9,140 nt of DNA from Bdellovibrionales bacterium (GTDB taxonomy: Bacteria; Bdellovibrionota; Bdellovibrionia; Bdellovibrionales; JAMPXM01): positions 1 through 9,140 of the forward strand of contig SXRI01000223.1 in assembly GCA_005793615.1 (NCBI GenBank), in the 5' to 3' direction. Position numbers and translations under genes: made by a program. Positions 1 to 5,612 of the stretch are shown here, piece after piece. Each line of letters opens with the position of its first letter. Positions within the stretch are counted from its first letter, which is position 1. Under the pieces are notes generated by a model. The model worked only from the letters and a program-made list of their open reading frames with translations. It was not told the origin of the DNA and made no database searches.

Positions 1-11
1 GAGGAATTTGA

Positions 12-113
12 ATGGATAATCGAGAACAAAAACATGTTGCTACTGCAAAGAGTCAAACCCGCGAAGAAGCGGGCTCTAAAAAACGGCTAGAAACTTTCTT
101 GTCGGAGTACTAG
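12..113 (+). CDS. Possible 33-residue small protein, function unknown
   Basis: An ATG at 12 is preceded by GAGG at 1-4 with a 7-base gap, and opens a frame of 33 codons ending in TAG at 111-113. The predicted peptide is strongly hydrophilic, with many K, R and E residues and no membrane segment. It begins directly after an in-frame TGA (9-11), so it could be coupled to a gene ending just left of the window. Against it: the frame overlaps the 3' end of the convergent cyclase-like gene and that gene's stem-loop, and I recognise no family. It may be chance. Confidence 0.2.
   Translation: MDNREQKHVATAKSQTREEAGSKKRLETFLSEY
58..73 (-). terminator. Stem-loop after the cyclase-like gene, possible terminator
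   Basis: Read on the minus strand, 14 bases after the cyclase-like stop codon, CCCGC and GCGGG form a 5-bp GC stem around the 6-base loop TTCTTC. The stem is followed by TTTGACTCTTT, a broken T-tract. A T6 run precedes the stem. Placement right after a stop codon supports a terminator; the short stem and interrupted T-run weaken it. Confidence 0.4.
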
Positions 114-674
114 GTTCACGACGGCACCCACAGCGGTGAAATGCGCCGGATTCGAACTCAGGAAGCCGAGGATAACATTGCCACTCGCTACTCCAAATCG
201 CAGACCGCTTTGAAAATCGTGACCGGTTTGCTGCCTCAGACCGTTGAGTAGACGCTGAAAATCTTCGTTCAAAGAACGATGGAAGCGTAGCACCTGATTC
301 TGCCAGGTTTCTCTCTGATGGTAGTTCGCAAGGAATACAAAGCCGTCACCGGTATGATTCAAGATCACAATACCGTTTTCGCTCGCACGCGCAGAGGCCC
401 GGCGCTGGAACTCGCGTTTAAAATTGAACTCCGTTAACATATCGACCGCGTTTGAGATCGTGGTCGACGACACCATATCGACAATTCCCACAACCGCGCC
501 CTGCATGATCATCGATTTCTCGAAATCAAAACCGCCATTGGCGAAGTCTATTTGCATCGGGCCAGGAATATGGGCACACAAATTCGCTTGATCAGCACCT
601 GTCCGAAAGAGACCCGCGAATGCCTTTAAGCCCTTGGCACCTGCTTTGATCATCGAACCAAAGTCTGTTTTCAT
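87..674 (-). CDS. Class III adenylate/guanylate cyclase-like protein, short C-terminus
   Basis: This is a 195-residue soluble protein whose second half resembles the class III nucleotide cyclase catalytic domain, which makes cAMP or cGMP from ATP or GTP as a homodimer. Visible landmarks: the first metal aspartate in GIVDMVSSTT (D66), the second in HTGDGF (D110), GVASGNVILG (about 161-170), and VGAVVNLVLR (182-191), which holds the Asn/Arg transition-state pair (N187, R191). The usual base-reading Lys before GDG is Asn (N106), and the partner Asp/Thr position is Thr (T180). The chain stops four residues after R191, so the last strand and helix of the fold are missing. The next in-frame residues past the stop do not look like cyclase. 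Residues 1-60 match nothing I know; there is no clear signal peptide or membrane segment. The start at 674 has AGGAGG (679-684) four bases upstream. It is divergent from paralog A. It could be active, degenerate or a nucleotide sensor. Confidence 0.75.
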   Translation of the reverse strand: MKTDFGSMIKAGAKGLKAFAGLFRTGADQANLCAHIPGPMQIDFANGGFDFEKSMIMQGAVVGIVDMVSSTTISNAVDMLTEFNFKREFQRRASARASENGIVILNHTGDGFVFLANYHQRETWQNQVLRFHRSLNEDFQRLLNGLRQQTGHDFQSGLRFGVASGNVILGFLSSNPAHFTAVGAVVNLVLRQESF

Positions 675-721
675 AATTCCTCCTGCATCCCGTTGAATCC
701 ATCATCTCCCGCCGCGGAACC

Positions 722-749
722 ATCCTAAACCGACATCTATCAGCCGCAA
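722..749 (-). promoter_or_regulatory. Weak candidate sigma70 promoter for the cyclase-like gene
   Basis: On the minus strand, TTGCGG (744-749) and TAGGAT (722-727) are separated by 16 bases, about 48 bases upstream of the cyclase-like start. Agreement with consensus is partial (roughly 3/6 and 4/6). The downstream 18-bp direct repeat covers the whole spacer and half of the -35, so a protein bound there would block it. Motif eye-matching only. Confidence 0.25.
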
Positions 750-777
750 CATGCCCGGCACCGACATTTATCAGCCG
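729..777. repeat. Two 18-bp direct repeats, 31-bp period, candidate operator pair
   Basis: ACCGACATCTATCAGCCG at 729-746 and ACCGACATTTATCAGCCG at 760-777 differ at a single base. Start-to-start spacing is 31 bp, close to three helical turns, so both copies would face the same side of the DNA. A partial third copy, CCGACATTTGCCCG, lies at 884-897. They sit in the divergent spacer between the cyclase-like gene and paralog A, so an operator is the simplest reading. Tandem short repeats also occur at the ends of some insertion sequences such as the IS21 family, but no transposase is present. Confidence 0.6.
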
Positions 778-787
778 GCCCGTTACT

Positions 788-812
788 ACAGGAGAAACCC
801 TGTTTCTCCTGT
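788..812. repeat. Perfect 11-bp inverted repeat with 3-base loop
   Basis: ACAGGAGAAAC (788-798) and GTTTCTCCTGT (802-812) are exact reverse complements around CCT. No T-run follows on either strand, so an intrinsic terminator is unlikely. A shorter related dyad, AAAC-AGT-GTTT, lies at 837-847 inside GAGAAACAG, which repeats part of the first arm. The pair may be an operator for a dimeric regulator or a structured element in an RNA leader. Confidence 0.5.
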
Positions 813-925
813 CTCAAACTCATCCGCTTTCCCTCGAGAAACAGTGTTTTGGAGGGATTGCGGGCCGAGAGATTTAAGGCCTGCCGACATTTGCCCGAAA
901 ACAATTTAGATAGCAGGTACCTCAG

Positions 926-1072
926 GTGTATGACTTTGAAACACTCATTCAACAGTGCGATGCCGAGATTCGATAGGGGCAAGCGCATACCGTCAGCAAG
1001 AGGCTCGTCGGGATCAACCTTGTCCGAGTCCCTAGGGTTTGGCGCCTGCCTTTAGCTCAGATTTCTAGACGC
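926..1072 (+). pseudogene. Lost N-terminal 49 codons of paralog A, interrupted by an amber codon
   Basis: In the frame of the downstream gene, codons 926-1072 translate to a segment that aligns without gaps to the N-terminus of paralog B. Examples are NLVRVPR against NLAKVPR and AQISRRVGL against AKICRRVGL. The likely original start is GTG at 926; an upstream in-frame TAG at 911-913 closes the frame. The one defect is TAG at 974-976, which aligns with Glu14 of paralog B (context IR-stop-G against IREG), one substitution from GAG. Between the TAG and 1073 there is no other ATG, GTG or TTG in frame. The segment is either a recent nonsense mutation, a readthrough site or a sequence error. Confidence 0.65.
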
Positions 1073-2410
1073 GTGGGTTTATGGAACCTCGGCCTTACGT
1101 TACTAGCGAAAATTGTTTACCCGGGCAATTCGCGCGTTCTTAGCGACGCCTCTCCGAGCGAACTTGCCGAGTACGGTATGCTCCTATTGCGAATCGGTGC
1201 CACCAATGAAGCCGACACACTCTTACATCGAGTCGATGTCACCAAGGCCCCAGAGGCACTTCAGTATCGCGCCCTAGTCAGCATGACTCGGTGGGAATTC
1301 GAGAAAGCCATTCCCGACTTAAATCGATTTTTAGGTACCAAACCTCCCGCCTACGCTGCGCTCGTTGGTCGGGTGAACTTGGCTCTGGCGCATGTCGAAA
1401 GCGGACACTTTGAGCACGCCGGAAAAATACTCGCGGAGACAATTCAAACTTCCTTGGCAGAGGGACATAAGCGGATGCTTTGCTCAAGTCTCGCCTATCG
1501 CGCGCAGCTTTTTATCCAGGAAAGAAATTTCGAAGCTGCCAAACGTGATATCGAAATGGGTGAGCAATATCTCGAATCCGCCAAAACCGGTGACCGTCTT
1601 CTCTTTTTAAAGTGGAAACTGATTCTCGACGGTCTTGAAGAGGAATCAACCGTACCTCTTAAGGATTTGCGGCAACGAGCCCTCGATAACCGCAGCTGGG
1701 AAGACGTTCGCCTCGCAGATCTATATTCCTTGCGTATCAAATTCGACATTAGTCAGTTTCTTCATTTGATCTTCGGTACGCCTTACCAGGGATTTCGCGA
1801 GCGCATTTTTGCGGAAATGAACAAGACCTCGGATCGTTCTGTCTACTATCTCGGTCCAAAAAATGCCCCCCGTATGGATCTGCACACTGGGCAAATCGAC
1901 CAAGCAGAGAAAATCTATCGCCTGCTACCTGCCGGAGGAAAATGCCACCAACTGCTTGAGATTCTCTTGCGAGACTTCTACCATCCGCTACGGATTGCCG
2001 GAATCTTCTCAGAACTCTTTCGGGGCGAGCACTTCGATCCCAGTTCATCGCCGGATCGCGTGCACGCGATCATCAATCGCACCCGAGCTTGGCTGCGAGA
2101 GAACAAAATCCCCGTCGAGATCCGTGAATTTCACGGCTTCTACACGCTGCTCATCAATAGCGACTTTTCCTTCCGTATCCATCTTGAGCGCCGCTCAGTG
2201 GATATCATGAATTTGCATTTCGAAAGATTACAAAGCTCACTCCCCGAACGCAGTTTTACGGCGTCTGAAGCGCGCAACAAACTCAAACTTGCGCGCCAAA
2301 CCATACAACGAATCATCAACTGGGGCATCGAGCAAGGCCTTCTGGAGCGTAAGGGCGAGGGAAAAAAAGTATCCTATCACTTCGCATCGACCGCAAGGAA
2401 AGTCGCCTAA
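1073..2410 (+). CDS. TPR / double winged-helix regulator, paralog A (N-terminus cut by nonsense codon)
   Basis: The uninterrupted frame of 445 codons from GTG 1073 encodes a predicted cytoplasmic regulator. Residues about 30-200 are helical TPR-like repeats (for example YRAQLFIQERNFEAAKRDI). A linker contains GTPYQGFRERI and LGPKNAP. A first winged-helix-like domain at about 290-360 has SSPDRVHAIINRTRAWL, an IPVEI strand and a GFYTL wing, recalling OmpR-type C-terminal domains. A second helix-turn-helix at about 392-437 has RSFTASEARNKL and ends in KKVSYHF. It is a full-length paralog of the protein at 6061-7518. GTG 1073 has no visible Shine-Dalgarno and encodes the Val of a conserved RRVGL, so it is probably not the ancestral start. 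With the codons from 926 the gene would be 494 codons, against 485 in the paralog. DNA binding by the two HTH domains is inferred. It ends 18 bp from the convergent lipoprotein stop, with no terminator seen between. Confidence 0.8.
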   Translation: MGLWNLGLTLLAKIVYPGNSRVLSDASPSELAEYGMLLLRIGATNEADTLLHRVDVTKAPEALQYRALVSMTRWEFEKAIPDLNRFLGTKPPAYAALVGRVNLALAHVESGHFEHAGKILAETIQTSLAEGHKRMLCSSLAYRAQLFIQERNFEAAKRDIEMGEQYLESAKTGDRLLFLKWKLILDGLEEESTVPLKDLRQRALDNRSWEDVRLADLYSLRIKFDISQFLHLIFGTPYQGFRERIFAEMNKTSDRSVYYLGPKNAPRMDLHTGQIDQAEKIYRLLPAGGKCHQLLEILLRDFYHPLRIAGIFSELFRGEHFDPSSSPDRVHAIINRTRAWLRENKIPVEIREFHGFYTLLINSDFSFRIHLERRSVDIMNLHFERLQSSLPERSFTASEARNKLKLARQTIQRIINWGIEQGLLERKGEGKKVSYHFASTARKVA

Positions 2411-2428
2411 TTCGAGGTCTAAATAATT

Positions 2429-3577
2429 TTATGGGCCAAAACTCATACTCTGAATCGGCATATCCATCGTTTTTTTCTCGAGAGCGCGCAACTGCTGCGA
2501 GCTATCTATCTCGATGATCCAAAGTTCGGCCGCACCGAGCGCGACATAGGATACGAAAATAAACCTGCCGCTGCGTCGAACGGCACCAAACACATATCCC
2601 TGATTTTGTTCGTTACCATCGCAAACCACTTGCACGGTTCCGACCTCGATACAGCTCCGCTTCTGATCCGCGTACCAAGCGATGACCGTAGCTGGGGCTC
2701 CCCGCGTTTCAAGATCCGCGGCGATAATCTTAGCGCCATATTCTCTTGCCGCTTCGATCGCAAAGAGTGGCCCACCAAGAGTCGCCACTTTGCCTCGGGC
2801 TCCTGCCGGACTGGAAAAATCGCCAGCGCCCGCAAGAATGACTTTTTCATTATGCACTGCCAATTGAATGGGGTTGGTTGCGTCAACTAGTCCGGCAAAC
2901 TCGACCTTTAAGGTTTCCGTGTTAATGCGCGCAAGACCCGACTGCGGCTGAGGTTTCCAGGTCCCCACACCACGATCAAGGCGCTGAGCACTCACTACCA
3001 TATGCGTTGAATTAAGAGGCGCGATCTGTGCCAAATCAGCTCGTGCACTCGGTGTTGTAGAAGCTTGCAAGGAACTTAAGTCAATATTGCTCGCGATCTC
3101 CTCTTTGAGATCGGGCGACAGCACCAAGACATGATTCGATCCCTGAGACGTAACCCAAACCCTTCCTAAAGCGTCACGAGCCGCACCTTGCGGATTGATC
3201 ATCTTCGGGAGCGGGTGGTGGGCGACGACCTCGGCACGTGCCCCTCGCAAGATCGTCACCGCATCTTGCCCCATGCGTGTGAGCAAAATTAAACCGTTTT
3301 CTAAACCCGGTGATGTATCGGCGAAAATTACCGTGTCAGCGCCTATTGCCAAAACTGAGCGTTCAATCAAGCCGCTTTTAAAATCCACTCGGCCTAGTTT
3401 ACCGCCACTGGAAAAGTTGCTGGTTGTAAACCATAGACTCTTGGCTGTGCTTTCAATGCCAACGAGCGACATGGAAAATCGATCCGGCAACGGCGCCGCC
3501 GCTGGCTTCGGCACGCACGCGCCTAAAAGAGTGATCCAACCAAGTATCAACAAAGGCATCACATAAGGAATTCGCAT
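2429..3577 (-). CDS. Beta-propeller lipoprotein, probable corrinoid-binding partner of the receptor
   Basis: A 382-residue predicted outer-membrane lipoprotein. The N-terminus is a lipoprotein signal, with a hydrophobic stretch at residues 6-19 and the lipobox L18-G-A-C21, followed by a Pro/Ala-rich tether. The rest is all-beta and repetitive in the manner of YncE/NHL/WD-like propellers: GRVWVTSQGSNHVLVLSPD, GLARINTETLKVEFAGLVD and RFIFVSYVALGAAELWIIEID look like successive blades. The start at 3577 lies inside the last codons of the receptor gene, giving a 19-bp overlap, so translation is probably coupled. GGAG at 3589-3592 may assist. As second gene behind a cobalamin riboswitch it is likely co-regulated by B12. 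Bacteroidetes BtuG is a propeller lipoprotein that captures B12 for BtuB; this protein could play that part by analogy. I did not recognise a specific BtuG signature, so the ligand is inferred from context. Confidence 0.75.
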   Translation of the reverse strand: MRIPYVMPLLILGWITLLGACVPKPAAAPLPDRFSMSLVGIESTAKSLWFTTSNFSSGGKLGRVDFKSGLIERSVLAIGADTVIFADTSPGLENGLILLTRMGQDAVTILRGARAEVVAHHPLPKMINPQGAARDALGRVWVTSQGSNHVLVLSPDLKEEIASNIDLSSLQASTTPSARADLAQIAPLNSTHMVVSAQRLDRGVGTWKPQPQSGLARINTETLKVEFAGLVDATNPIQLAVHNEKVILAGAGDFSSPAGARGKVATLGGPLFAIEAAREYGAKIIAADLETRGAPATVIAWYADQKRSCIEVGTVQVVCDGNEQNQGYVFGAVRRSGRFIFVSYVALGAAELWIIEIDSSQQLRALEKKTMDMPIQSMSFGP

Positions 3578-5292
3578 TGTAGTCTTATCTCCATCTGTTC
3601 AAGTTTCGGTTCCAACAAATCAGGCGCGGCCTGACCTGCGAACTCTGCTGAAGGCAGTCCATTCTCTTTTGCCAATAGTTTCCCCCCGGCCAGGCGAAAC
3701 TCCCAATCGCGGGTGCCGTAACCAAGGTAGGCCCCGAGATCGTGATGCGGTGGCTTCTGCCAGAGTCCCGCCAGATCGAGAGCGTCTTCGCTGCGATAAC
3801 CATAGTCCGCGCCGCCCTTCCAAAGACCTCGGAAATACTCAAATCCCGTCTTCATCGCATGCCGAGGGCGTCCCGGCACGGCCTTACCTCGTTGCCAACT
3901 GATCTCGGAACTGTTGAGAGCGTCTTGATAGCTATAAACAACATTGATTTTAAGTGCGCCGAGGCCCGCAGAACCGCGAACATCGAGCCCCTCGGCCCAA
4001 ACACCACCAAGGCCGACTGTGCGGGCCGACGTCGGTGACACCGCGATCATCACCGGTGCGTTAACCACTTGTTCATAGAATCCGGAAATTTCCAGCTCCA
4101 TGCCCGCCAATTGAATCCATGGCCCGACTGAAGCTCGCAGGCCCGTCTCCGGCTGCAAATCCTCTGAGCCCATGAGCAGTGCACCGTCTCCAAATCTCTG
4201 CGTCGGTGTCGGTAAAAGCGCAAAACGCCGCACCCGCGCGACAACACCCTGCTGAAACCGTCGCGGACTGGAAACTTCGACCCCGAGATCCCAGATCTGG
4301 GCCTTGAAAGAGCTGTCCCGAGGGGTATGAACTGCATCTTCAGCGGCGTCTGCAGCAAGGCGCACCTTTAGATCAATAAAAGAAAGACTCGTTGCTTTCC
4401 CAAGTACGGTTGAAAAATCGTAGCGTTGGAATCTGGCTTCGCTCTGATCAGCGTAAATCCGCGTCAGCGATTCAGCCGAGACCGCACCGCTGAGTGACAA
4501 CTCCTCTTCCGGCACGCTCGTATCAGACCACTTCACCATAGTTCCTGTTCGCAAGCCGCGACCGGTATTGGACAATAACGGGCTGATTGAAGATGTAAAC
4601 TCATTCTGTCGACTTTGAACGTATGGAAGCCACTCGATGGCGCCCCTTCGCCACTTGACTGTCAAACTCTCTTGACTGATCTGCTTTCGGCCACTGAGGA
4701 GCGCACCGGCATGAATATCGCCACTTTTAATGTCGGCATCAGTGAGCGCCTCAAGGCTTCGCCCCGAAACCTTGATCTTGGCAAAGGCGCGTTCTTCCTT
4801 TCGGGGGATACGCTCCTCACGACCTAAAGTGGGATCAAATGGGTTCTGTTTGTTTTCCAAAACCACCAGATCGCGAGCATCGTGAGCTAAACCGGCCTCT
4901 ATTACCGTTGGATACTCAAGCCACTCACCAGAGACCCTGGTCTTCAGGCTTTGGTCCCGCGAAAGATCGGTATGGACAAGCCCCTGCCAACTCTGCCTAC
5001 TCATAGGACGGGGCCGCAACCACCAAACATCGCCCTGACGATCGAGCGCGATGTCCTCAAGGCGTTCCATATTCTTGAGTTCAATACCTAACTCATTTAG
5101 CGGAGCATCGATCTCCTTAGCACCTACGCCTCGATGCACTTGCACGACTGACTCGTCGGAGGTTTTTACTTTCCCCAAGACAGTACCTTCAATCACAAGC
5201 GGCGGAAGCGCCTGGCTAGCGATTGGCAGAAAGGCGATTGAACAAATCTGGAGAGCGACTCGCCGCAGGAGGAACCGATAGCTGAATTTCAA
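3559..5292 (-). CDS. TonB-dependent-receptor-like outer-membrane protein, probable cobalamin uptake
   Basis: A predicted outer-membrane beta-barrel of about 578 residues. The C-terminal third carries TonB-dependent receptor hallmarks: LQPETGLRASVG, EISGFYEQVVNAPVMI, INVVYSYQDAL, GRPRHAMKTGFEYF, then alternating strands to a near-terminal aromatic (CEFLM). The plug domain is hard to find. There is no TonB box or RGFG motif, and only an ELKNMERLEDI segment resembles the usual (I/V)ERIEV near the plug end, so it is small or much diverged. I chose TTG at 5290-5292: AGGAGG (5299-5304) lies six bases upstream and the product begins with a good signal peptide (MKFSYRFLLRRVALQIC, cut after ASQA). The longer GTG/ATG starts at 5310/5307 would place that Shine-Dalgarno inside the gene. 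A cobalamin riboswitch precedes it and a propeller lipoprotein overlaps its end, so B12 or another corrinoid is the likely substrate. Confidence 0.75.
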   Translation of the reverse strand: MKFSYRFLLRRVALQICSIAFLPIASQALPPLVIEGTVLGKVKTSDESVVQVHRGVGAKEIDAPLNELGIELKNMERLEDIALDRQGDVWWLRPRPMSRQSWQGLVHTDLSRDQSLKTRVSGEWLEYPTVIEAGLAHDARDLVVLENKQNPFDPTLGREERIPRKEERAFAKIKVSGRSLEALTDADIKSGDIHAGALLSGRKQISQESLTVKWRRGAIEWLPYVQSRQNEFTSSISPLLSNTGRGLRTGTMVKWSDTSVPEEELSLSGAVSAESLTRIYADQSEARFQRYDFSTVLGKATSLSFIDLKVRLAADAAEDAVHTPRDSSFKAQIWDLGVEVSSPRRFQQGVVARVRRFALLPTPTQRFGDGALLMGSEDLQPETGLRASVGPWIQLAGMELEISGFYEQVVNAPVMIAVSPTSARTVGLGGVWAEGLDVRGSAGLGALKINVVYSYQDALNSSEISWQRGKAVPGRPRHAMKTGFEYFRGLWKGGADYGYRSEDALDLAGLWQKPPHHDLGAYLGYGTRDWEFRLAGGKLLAKENGLPSAEFAGQAAPDLLEPKLEQMEIRLQCEFLM

Positions 5293-5298
5293 GATATC

Positions 5299-5327
5299 CC
5301 TCCTCATCACGCGTAAGGTCTAGGTCG
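5299..5327 (-). promoter_or_regulatory. Riboswitch expression platform: SD-sequestering hairpin with kissing-loop candidate
   Basis: On the minus strand two ACCT copies (CCT at 5322-5324 and 5316-5318) can pair with the Shine-Dalgarno AGGAGG (5299-5304). This closes a loop that contains CGCG at 5310-5313. The riboswitch L5 loop contains CGCG at 5418-5421, and since CGCG is self-complementary a four-base kissing contact between the loops is possible. In known cobalamin riboswitches such an L5-L13 contact forms with ligand and blocks translation. Pairings were found by eye and not energy-evaluated. Confidence 0.5.
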
Positions 5328-5338
5328 TTAAAGTATAT

Positions 5339-5489
5339 GCGGGGGATCGGACTTATCAGTCTGTTGTTAAGGCTGTCCGTACGACCTTTTCGTACGACCT
5401 CAGACTGCATACCGTTGCGCGACAGTTCCGGACTCTCACCGGATTCACCCTCTAGCGGGCTGCTTGATCTCACAATCGGCAGGCAATGG
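5339..5489 (-). promoter_or_regulatory. Cobalamin (B12) riboswitch
   Basis: Read on the minus strand the leader contains the conserved core GGGTGAATCCGGTGAGAG then TCCGGAACTGTCGCGCAACG, directly comparable to the E. coli btuB leader (GGGAATCCAGTGCGAATC, then CTGGAGCTGACGCGCAGCGG). TCCGG/CCGGA (5439-5443 with 5427-5431) forms a stem, and ACTG/CGGT (5423-5426 with 5411-5414) closes the loop with CGCGCAA. GTGAGATCAAG (5463-5473) is the 5' core segment. CAGTCTG/CAGACTG (about 5400-5407 and 5357-5363) pair around a peripheral CGTACG/CGTACG hairpin (5391-5396 and 5378-5383). The 3' B12 box, AGACTGATAAGTCC, is only a loose match to the usual AGCCCGAAGACCTGCC. Outer boundaries, including the P1 stem, are approximate. 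It lies about 45 bases above the receptor start, so it should repress receptor and lipoprotein when B12 is plentiful. Confidence 0.88.
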
Positions 5490-5550
5490 CAAGACAAGAG
5501 CAAGACAAAAGTAAGATCGTTCGAAAGACCGGGAAAATTCGATTTGTCTT
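5489..5550. repeat. Three AAGACAA boxes between the divergent B12 and receiver operons
   Basis: GCAAGACAA occurs at 5489-5497 and 5500-5508, an exact 9-bp direct repeat with an 11-bp period, so on the same face of the helix. An inverted copy, TTTGTCTT, lies at 5543-5550 and mirrors AAGACAAA at 5502-5509. Between them TCGAA (5521-5525) and TTCGA (5538-5542) make a smaller dyad. The boxes lie between the riboswitch leader and the start of the receiver gene, a natural place for an operator. Which protein binds, if any, is unknown; paralog B is an obvious candidate. Confidence 0.45.
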
Positions 5551-5612
5551 AGTGAGCTACTTCACCTTTAATATTGACAGTCCTACAAAGTTAGTTGACC
5601 TAAGGAGCACAG

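Larger units (their letters stand above)
675..925. other. Divergent intergenic region between cyclase-like gene and paralog A
   Basis: This spacer of about 250 bases holds the two 18-bp repeats and the hairpin listed separately. I see no convincing protein: frames on both strands here are compositionally odd and match nothing. A weak rightward promoter is conceivable (TTGGAG at 849-854 and TTTAAG at 873-878). A short purine patch, CAGG at 914-917, precedes the GTG at 926 that best fits the ancestral start of paralog A. Confidence 0.5.

Noticed and set aside
719..780. Remnant end of an IS21-like insertion sequence
   Set aside because: Tandem short repeats fit loosely, but no transposase fragment, matching opposite end or target duplication is visible; kept only as an alternative for the repeats.
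740..988. Open frame of 82 codons on the minus strand in the spacer upstream of paralog A
   Set aside because: Its C-terminal Cys/Arg-rich part is a translation of the direct repeats, it overlaps the N-terminal homology of paralog A on the other strand, and it has no convincing ribosome site.
849..1055. Open frame of 68 codons on the plus strand before paralog A
   Set aside because: It is out of frame with the stretch that aligns gaplessly to paralog B over the same bases, so it is a shadow.
5378..5400. CGTACGACCT direct repeat as a regulatory operator
   Set aside because: CGTACG is self-complementary and both copies sit within the riboswitch, where they are better explained as the two arms of a peripheral hairpin.
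5216..5503. Open frame of 95 codons on the minus strand covering the receptor leader
   Set aside because: It runs through the cobalamin aptamer core and the receptor signal peptide in another frame; the RNA structure explains the sequence better.
5574..5579. Perfect TTGACA before the receiver gene, as a -35 box
   Set aside because: It is only 22 bases from the Shine-Dalgarno sequence and there is no TATAAT-like hexamer 16-18 bases downstream.
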